In this document: in pieces, positions 57,664-64,000 of the stretch
Layout: every line of letters begins with the position of its first letter
How positions within the stretch are numbered: position 1 is the stretch's first letter
Source of the DNA: Amborella trichopoda
Lineage: Eukaryota > Streptophyta > Magnoliopsida > Amborellales > Amborellaceae
Direction: 5' to 3'
DNA: 64,000 bases
Assembly (NCBI RefSeq): GCF_000471905.2
Contig: NW_006499617.1
Span: forward strand, 4,164,636-4,228,635
Notes under the pieces: generated by a model
The model's database searches: none
The model's input: the letters and a program-made list of their open reading frames with translations, nothing else
What the model was told of the DNA's origin: nothing
Translations under genes and position numbers: made by a program

Positions 57664-59320
57664 TAGGATTCTGAGGCACAACGCATCAGGTGCTTGGAAA
57701 TCTTTCTCAACTGCTGCCACTCCTTTCAGAAGGTCTGTAAGGTTCCACCCAAGAGATGGATCGAGAGTTAAATTCTGGTCAGATTTGTGGTTAGGACCCT
57801 CACGCATGTGTGAGGTGTTCCCTACACTCTTCTCTCTAGCACATAATATTTTTTCCTCAATCGCTGAGGAGCTGGTTTTGACTGGAGGACGAAGAGTTTG
57901 GAACCCTTCATTTCGAAGGAACCTAACCGAAGAGGAAACCATTCACTTCCAGGTTCTCTCGTCAACCCTACACTCTCTTTTCTTCCTGCCTCAAGGCAAC
58001 GATGTTATAGTCTGGACTCTTGCCCCCTCAAGGAGCTTCTCGGTCGCCTCCTTCTACAAAAGCTTAACTCTGCTACCCACACTTTCGGGATCTCGTAACT
58101 CGGTGCAGTCAAGAGTGTGGGCCACCATAGCTCCCCCTAAAGTCCAAACTTTTAATTGGCTAGCCTTCTCCCACAAAGCACTCACAATGGATAAGCTCCA
58201 GAAAAGAGGGATCCCCATCCCTAATAGGTGTGCTCTGTGTGAATGTGAGGAGGAAACAAATCTCCACTTCTTTATCCTCTGTGAGTTCTCCTACGACCTT
58301 TGGGGTCGAGTCTTGCAATTATTTCGCATCAACTGGGTCACTCCTCCCTCGGTCAAGGCTCTGATATCTTATGATCTTGATTCTTGTTGGCCTAAGGCCG
58401 GGAGAATCTTGTGGAAGGCAACTGTAGCTGCTACTATCTGGACTGTTTGGCTGGAATGAAACTCAAGAATCTTTCTTGGCTCTAAACTCCAAACTTCGGC
58501 AATCTTCCACAAGGCTATCTCTTTGGTCACTTTTTGGGCCTCAAACCACCAGGTTTTTGCGAGCATCTCAGGGAGTTTCTTCCTTTCCCAATAGTACAAT
58601 CTCCTCCATCATCGACCGCACTTGACTACAAGGCTAAATAACTGGCAACCTTCTCTAGAGGGAATGATCAAGTTAAACTTTGATGGGTGCTCCCTAGGTA
58701 ATCCGGGCTCAGCAGGGGCTGGGGGGGTCTTTAGAGACCACAATGGCATTATCCTTCTAACACTCTTTGAGCACATTTGCCAAAAGGATTACCATCCTGT
58801 TGAAGCCTTGGCCTTTTTAATTGCCCTGAAACACTACAATTAGTCATGGGGCTTACACCTCATAGTGGAAGGTGACTCACAAAATGTCATCTCCTGGGCA
58901 AGCTGAACAAGCCCTCCACCTTGGCACCTTATTCCAATATTTGATGAGATATATCACATTTGTTGGGCTATGGACGTCTCCTGGAAGCATATATGGAGGA
59001 CGTTCAACGACTACGCAGATCGGTTGGCGAAAGCGGGAGTTAGAAGTCAAAGTCAAGATGTTCAAGCCGGGTCCACCTTCGTTTTTGCGCGGGACAGGTG
59101 GCACACAACTTAAACCTCTTTGCCTGAGTTTTTGCACAATTGTTTTTTTTTTTCTGAACGCTCATTGTAAATCTTTGTATTTGGGCGACTCTATAAGCCC
59201 CTTTTTGTACAAGATAGTCTAAACGATTTTTTACCGAGTCTACAACTGTTGGTGACATCGGACCACTCTTGCCATGTAATCTTTACCATTTTAATACAAG
59301 TTAACTTCATAAAAAAAAAA
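57664..59320 (+). mobile_element. LINE copy 4: 5'-truncated LINE nested in LINE copy 3
   Basis: Begins within the region downstream of the reverse transcriptase (ASGAWKSFSTAATPF near 57687). It keeps the zf-RVT block (WATIAPPKVQTFNWLAFS near 58120, CALCECEEETNLHFFILC) and RNase H (LNFDGCSLGNPGSAGAGGVF near 58675, VEGDSQN near 58868), and ends in ten A. The long open frame 57656-58459 shows it is younger than its host LINE. No clear target duplication; at most AAA could be shared. Confidence 0.82.
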
Positions 59321-60985
59321 CACCAAAAGATTACTTCCCGGCTTTTAGGGGCCTCGGACAAGGGGATCCCCCTATCCCATTTCATGTTTTCCATCGCGAC
59401 AGAGGTTTTCAGCCAATCTATTTCCTGCATGTTCCAATCTTGCCGCCAAACCGGGTTCAAAAGCAGTCCGTGAGGGTTTCTTTTCACCCACCTCCAGTAT
59501 GCCGGCGATACTTTGGTCTTTCTTGGTGCCTCCACAGGGGAACTTGAATCCCTTCGCCTTTTCCTCTAGTGCTTCGAATTTGCCCTGGTGTTCAAAGTAA
59601 ACATGGAGAATCGAAGATGATAGGGGTGGCCTTAAGCCCCAAAGAGACCCTCTCCTTTGTCTCAGGTTGGAACTGCCAGATTGACGAACTCCCCACTACC
59701 TACCTGAGCATGACCCTTGGCCTGGGCAAACCGAAAAAGCGCCAATGGTCCATGTCCTTGACAAGGTTGACTGACGCCTAGCCAGAAGGAAAGGTTGCTT
59801 CCTCTCCTTTGCAGGCCGTACTACCCCATGTCATTGTTTCGCACCCTTGCGGCTGTCTCATCCCACCAGAAACATCTTATGAGAAATTTTCTCTAGGCAA
59901 GGGATGCCGGCTCTAAGAAGCTTCACCTCTTAGCCTGGGACAAAGTTCATCAATCCAATCACCTTGGGGGTTTGGGCATTCGATTACTAAGACAACATAA
60001 TATGGCAAGTTTAGGTAAATGGTGGTGGCGTCTAGCTACCCTTGATAACCTCCTTTGGATCAATGTCATCCAGTGTAAATACAGACTTGACCCCACCAGT
60101 AGACCATCTGGGGCTTGGAGGTCCTTCTTAACCTCTCTCATGTCCTTTCAACGACTCATTTGATTCCACCCAAGGAGGGTCGTCGAGTTCTCTTCTGGAT
60201 TGACATCTCGTTGGGGCACACTCCTCTCAGTGGCCCTTTTCCTTCGCTCTTCTCTATTCCTAAAGACCAATCCTCCTCGGTAACCGAAGCCCTACCCCTC
60301 TTGGGCCCCTCTCAATTCTGGTCTCCCTCCTTCCAGGGACTTTTACCAACTTGGGAGTTTACCAACCTCTCTGCTTTTCTTCATTCTTCTTTCTTGGCCC
60401 CCTCAGGCCCATACAAGATGATTTGAAGCCCATCCCCCTCGACCCTCTTCTCTGTTGCTTCCTTTTACAAACACCTTATCGCCCAAGCCTTGTCCTCCAT
60501 CGCTCCCCCCAAAATCCAAGCTTTCCTGTGGATAGATCTTCTCGAAAGGGCTCTCACTATTGATCAGTCGCAATGGATTGGTTTACCAATCCCCATAGAT
60601 GTACTATGTGTCAGTCTGCCGAAGAGAATAACGCACACCTCTTTCTCCACTGCATTGTGGCCCAAAACCTTTGGGGGTCCCTATTTCGTCTCTTTGGATG
60701 GAAATTGGTCACCCCATCCTCCATACCAACACTGTTGAAGTTCAGCCACGACTACCCTTGGGCAAAATCTGGTCGAATCTTGTGGCAAGCAGGAATGGCA
60801 GCTACGGTGTGGAACATCTGGATTGAGAGAAACTCTTGGATCTTTTGAGGAGAAATATGCTTGAATCCTCTATCGTATTTTGGGCCTCAAACCACAAGAG
60901 ATTCAAAGGCCTACCCTCATCCACTTTCCTACCCAACTGGAAGTCTTCAGTCCTTCTTCGGCTTCCCCACCCCTCTCGGTAAGAC

Positions 60986-61257
60986 TGTCATTACAAATTT
61001 AAGTTAAGTTAGGATATATGGGCCAATGTGTTATTTGTTTGGACATGTTTTATATTTCGAACATTAGATTATAATATAAGAGTGTATGGGGCCTTGAGGA
61101 GATCAATTCCACATATTTTTTAAACATTGAAAGAGAGAAAAGCTTAGGGTTTTGCAACCCTAACTTGAGGTATGGAGAAGGAACCCTCGATTTCTTGGAA
61201 TTGTACTTGGCTTTGTTTCTTGTTGATTTAATTGTTCCCTCAAATTCTCGTGCATCA
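60986..61257 (+). repeat. 5' LTR
   Basis: Contains ttaggatatatgggccaatg, ggggccttgagg and ccctcgatttcttgga, each repeated in the 3' LTR. Confidence 0.75.
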
Positions 61258-62419
61258 AATTGGTATCGAAGCTTGCATTCTACATCGAAAGTACTGTAGT
61301 AGAGTACGCAGTTACTGTAGCACCATACAGAGTTACTGTGACATCAATGTTTTGGTTCCCTAGGTCCGCAACAAAACGGGGAAGTTATAATGGGGTTCTA
61401 CGGTTTTTTGATTTTTGCCAAAGTTTTGACAAAACAACCTAGATCTTGCTGATTTCAATAGTTTTTTTGTTGATTGTTTGCCTAAGGTTGATGATTTCGA
61501 CGAATCCATGGCAGCGAGAAGGGGCCATGATGACAGAATTGAGGAACTTGAAAGGCAAGTAAAGCAGCTGGTGCAGTAGTTCGCGAGCCTCAATAATGTG
61601 TAAGACGTGATCTTTCTGACCTAGAGGATCTCTAGTACAAGCCTTTTCACTTTTGCACTCCGCGTGGGAGTCGAGTGAAGAGGATAGTTAACATACGACT
61701 TGGATGTGGGAACATCACTCTAGGGTTTTCGATTTGGAGGATGAGATTCTTAATTTTGACACAGATTATATAAAATCTGTAGGATGTAGATTGGGATCTA
61801 CCACCAATCTTCGACACTATACTTAGATGAAGAACAAGATCTTGTAGGAGATCCAATCTATGATGATGATCAAAATTTGTGGTTGAATTGATATTTAACT
61901 AGGAAAAAGATGGACTCAAAGGAGAATTGAAATGTGAGTCGCTGATCTCAAAGATGCACCCGTGGTGTGTTCTAGAGCTGAGTCTGGGCAAATTCAACAT
62001 CGTCACATGGCTAAAGTGATGCAATGTGATTAAAATATTTTACCGACAAACAATGACTATTTCCTCGAGGGATTCTCAATTCTAGTGCACAATCATTGGG
62101 TTTTGATTAGTGCTGTAACCCACTAGTCTCAGGATCATGTTTACAATATTCAAGTTGAAGAATGTTGCTGGACTAACGCCAATTTCATCTTAGCACACTT
62201 CAAAAATCGTCGTCAAGTTTTCTCCAACTAGGGAGAATGATGGAGGGCAAAATTATTCTTATTTTTTATTTTTATTATACTTAAATGATGTATCTTATAG
62301 TTTAGTTTTAGGGTTGATTTCTAGGGTTTTTTTAGTTTTTTATGGTTTTTATTTTTTTGTTTACTTTGTAAGTAATATTCACAAGTACTATTCACGTGTA
62401 CTGTTCATAGAGGTAAAAC

Positions 62420-63354
62420 TGTCATTATAAATTAAGTTAAATTAGGATATATAGGTCAATGTATTATTTGTTTGGATATGCTTTGTACTTTGAGCATTTA
62501 ATTATAGGGAAAATATCCTATTATCCCCTATTTTTAACTTCTATATCTCATTATCCCCAAGAATTGAAAATATTACTTGTAAGCAAAAAGACTCCATCTT
62601 TTCTATCTTCCAACCCCCTAAACCCTTTTCACCATGTATTATTGACCTCAACAACTTATGAAATGACTCTCTTTCTCTCTCTAAAACTCCATCTCTCTCA
62701 CATCATTGTATCTCTCTCTCACAAAACTCCATCTCTCTCTAAAACCCATACTACATCTCTCGCTCACATCATCGTCTCTCTCTCTCCTTAAAACTCAAAC
62801 TTCATCTCTCTCTAAAACCCAAACTCCATCTCTCTCTCTCTCTCTAAAACTCCATCTCTCTCTCACACATAAGAAGTTGTGATTGTGTTCGTGTTCGTGT
62901 GCGAGCTCAAGCTAAACCCCTTAGTTGGTAAAACTCACCAAGAAGCGAAGAGGGAGAGATGCAGTTTTAGAGAGAGATGGAGTTTGAATAGGGTGTCATT
63001 TTAGTATTTGTTTGGGTAAAACATTTATGATCAAATGGGTCCAAGGGGTTGTAAGATAAAAAAGATGGAGACCTTTTGCTTATAAGTAATATTTTCAATT
63101 CTTGAGTCTCATGAGATATGGAAATTAAAAATAGGGGATAAGGAGATATTTTCTCTTAATTATATTATAAGAAGTTGTGGGGCCTTGAGGGGGTCAATTC
63201 CACATGATTTCTAGAAATTAAAAGAGAGAAAAGCTTATGCTTTTGCAATCTTAGCTTGGGATATAGAGAAGAAACCCTCGGTTTCTTCGAATTGTGCGTG
63301 TGTTTGGCTTTGTTCCTTTCTTATTTTATTGTTCCCGCAAATTCTCCTGCATCA
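62420..63354 (+). repeat. 3' LTR, containing a MITE
   Basis: LTR sequence at 62420-62506 and 63156-63354 is split by the MITE at 62507-63155. Confidence 0.78.
62507..63155. mobile_element. Mutator-like MITE (649 bp) inside the 3' LTR
   Basis: Starts gggaaaatatcc and ends ggagatattttctc. The terminal inverted repeats extend about 100 bp (tatcccctatttttaa, agaattgaaaatattactt, aagcaaaa and ctccatctttt are mirrored at the far end). A perfect 9-bp target duplication, ttaattata, lies at 62498-62506 and 63156-63164. The 5' LTR preserves the undivided site. The interior is rich in aactccatctctctct repeats. No transposase. Confidence 0.88.
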
Positions 63355-64000
63355 CATATGCACGAAAACAACTCCTCACAGGTTGAATGCTCCTTACATA
63401 GTATCAAAAGAAAAATGAGGGGCATACAATTCTCTAGCATCAAAGAATGGTGGGTATGTTGGTCATTGCTACAATAAATGAAAAACTGATGCATTTATGG
63501 TCCCACAAGAACAAAAAACAGTTGGATAGCTGCTGGTTTTCCCCTGTAGGTCCCCTTGCCCTGCCCTCACTAGCCAGGGCATTGTCTTCATGGTTTGCTG
63601 CCCACTGGATGTGAGGTTTAGCTGGCCGCAAAGATGAAATTTATGGTCTAAGAAAGGAATTGATCTCCATGGGCTTTGGGCTCTTTTCGAGGCCCAAAGC
63701 ATGGTATTCTTGGAGTTACTCTCTACAATAAGGGGGCTACCAATATTCCCTATTTGGGGACTTTTTTCAAGCCTTTGAGCATTGTGATACTCTCAGTCAT
63801 TGTTGAGTTGAAATTGCAATATATCCCAAACTCGAGAACAAAGTATACCCTAAGCAGTCTCCATGGATAGTTCTGAAACTAGCTGGTCCTTGGTTGCTTG
63901 GGGAACAATCGTCGATGTGCAATCCTTAAAAAAGAAAAAAGAAAAATAAATAAAATAAAAAAAGAATATGTTGAGGTGCATGCAACTCCGAAACAAAAAG
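63355..64000. other. Intron 11 segment to the window edge
   Basis: No exon of the host gene, transposon end or RNA gene was recognised. An A-rich run lies near 63928-63965. Confidence 0.4.

Larger units (their letters stand above)
52980..60985 (+). mobile_element. LINE copy 3 (older L1-type LINE), split by two insertions
   Basis: The same family order as copies 1 and 2 but more diverged. ORF1-like DUF4283 region: about 53350-53600, with HALAPTTYQRISEACGSF and LGSMQLLVEVLD. Pro-rich linker to 54800. Endonuclease start VVSWNIKGLGQ near 55150. An unknown insert occupies about 55269-55997, then endonuclease resumes (ISQIWGHRPSQWES). Reverse transcriptase runs to 57663 (IDWKKAYDHVDWAIL near 57522). 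A younger LINE occupies 57664-59320, after which reverse transcriptase continues (PKDYFPAFRGLGQGD; the active-site motif reads YAGD instead of YADD). A zf-RVT segment lies at 60490-60660. The RNase H end is missing; an LTR element begins at 60986. No target duplication found. Confidence 0.78.
60986..63354 (+). mobile_element. Short non-autonomous LTR retrotransposon fossil
   Basis: Two direct repeats of about 272-277 bp (5' 60986-61257; 3' 62420-63354 after subtracting the MITE) begin TGTCATTA and end GCATCA. The sequence tggtatcgaagc right after the 5' repeat (61261) resembles the initiator-Met tRNA primer site. The internal region is only ~1.16 kb, without a recognisable pol gene. The LTRs are visibly diverged, so the insertion is old. 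No target duplication was found. It truncates LINE copy 3. Confidence 0.75.

Noticed and set aside
51203-64000. Possible exon 12 of the host gene encoding YVAVVWPD
   Set aside because: No sequence encoding this conserved continuation was found; the exon presumably lies beyond the window.
1-64000. CRISPR arrays, bacterial operons, tRNA or rRNA genes
   Set aside because: The regular repeats are plant satellites and microsatellites; no cloverleaf or rRNA signature was recognised by eye, though a covariance-model search would be decisive.

Overview
The window is nuclear DNA of a flowering plant. It carries the 5' part of one spliced host gene, and almost everything else is transposable elements, their decay products and simple repeats. 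The lineage cannot be fixed from the sequence. Introns of 11 to 24 kb packed with LINEs, hAT elements and MITEs suggest a species with TE-rich introns, such as a magnoliid or early-diverging eudicot (low confidence). Two 20-N assembly gaps are present (3772-3791 and 48921-48940).

Host gene. Eleven coding exons on the + strand (10979-51202) splice in one frame into the first 490 residues of a TWD40-2-type WD40 protein, the plant TPLATE/TSET endocytic coat subunit. The gene runs off the right edge inside intron 11. Eight introns are short (79-2080 bp). Intron 4 (11.3 kb), intron 10 (23.7 kb) and intron 11 (at least 12.8 kb) have been swollen by insertions. Intron 4 begins with a GC donor (GC-AG intron).

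Layout. 1-3390: higher-order array of ~125-bp monomers. 3391-10105: AT-rich intergenic DNA with microsatellites, local tandem duplications and three MITEs. 10106-10978: presumed promoter and 5' leader. Intron 4 holds a full-length RNase H-bearing L1-type LINE (13322-20532, 12-bp target duplication) and a tandem pair of RTE-type LINE 3' ends. Intron 6 holds a foldback element rich in GGATCC-like motifs and a CCA-rich minisatellite. Intron 10 holds a foldback structure with ~1.4-kb inverted arms. One arm is split by an hAT transposon, and that hAT is split by a second reversed hAT and by a second full-length LINE. A broken Ty1/copia fossil follows, interrupted by an inverted-repeat insertion that contains the second gap. 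Intron 11 holds an old LINE interrupted by a short unknown insert and by a younger 5'-truncated LINE, then a short non-autonomous LTR element whose 3' LTR carries a Mutator-like MITE.

No bacterial-type operon, CRISPR array, tRNA or rRNA gene was recognised, and I found no clearly new functional system. The most valuable content is the nested insertion stratigraphy. Several layers can be checked inside the window because a sister copy preserves the empty target site (hAT in the foldback arm; MITE in the LTR).
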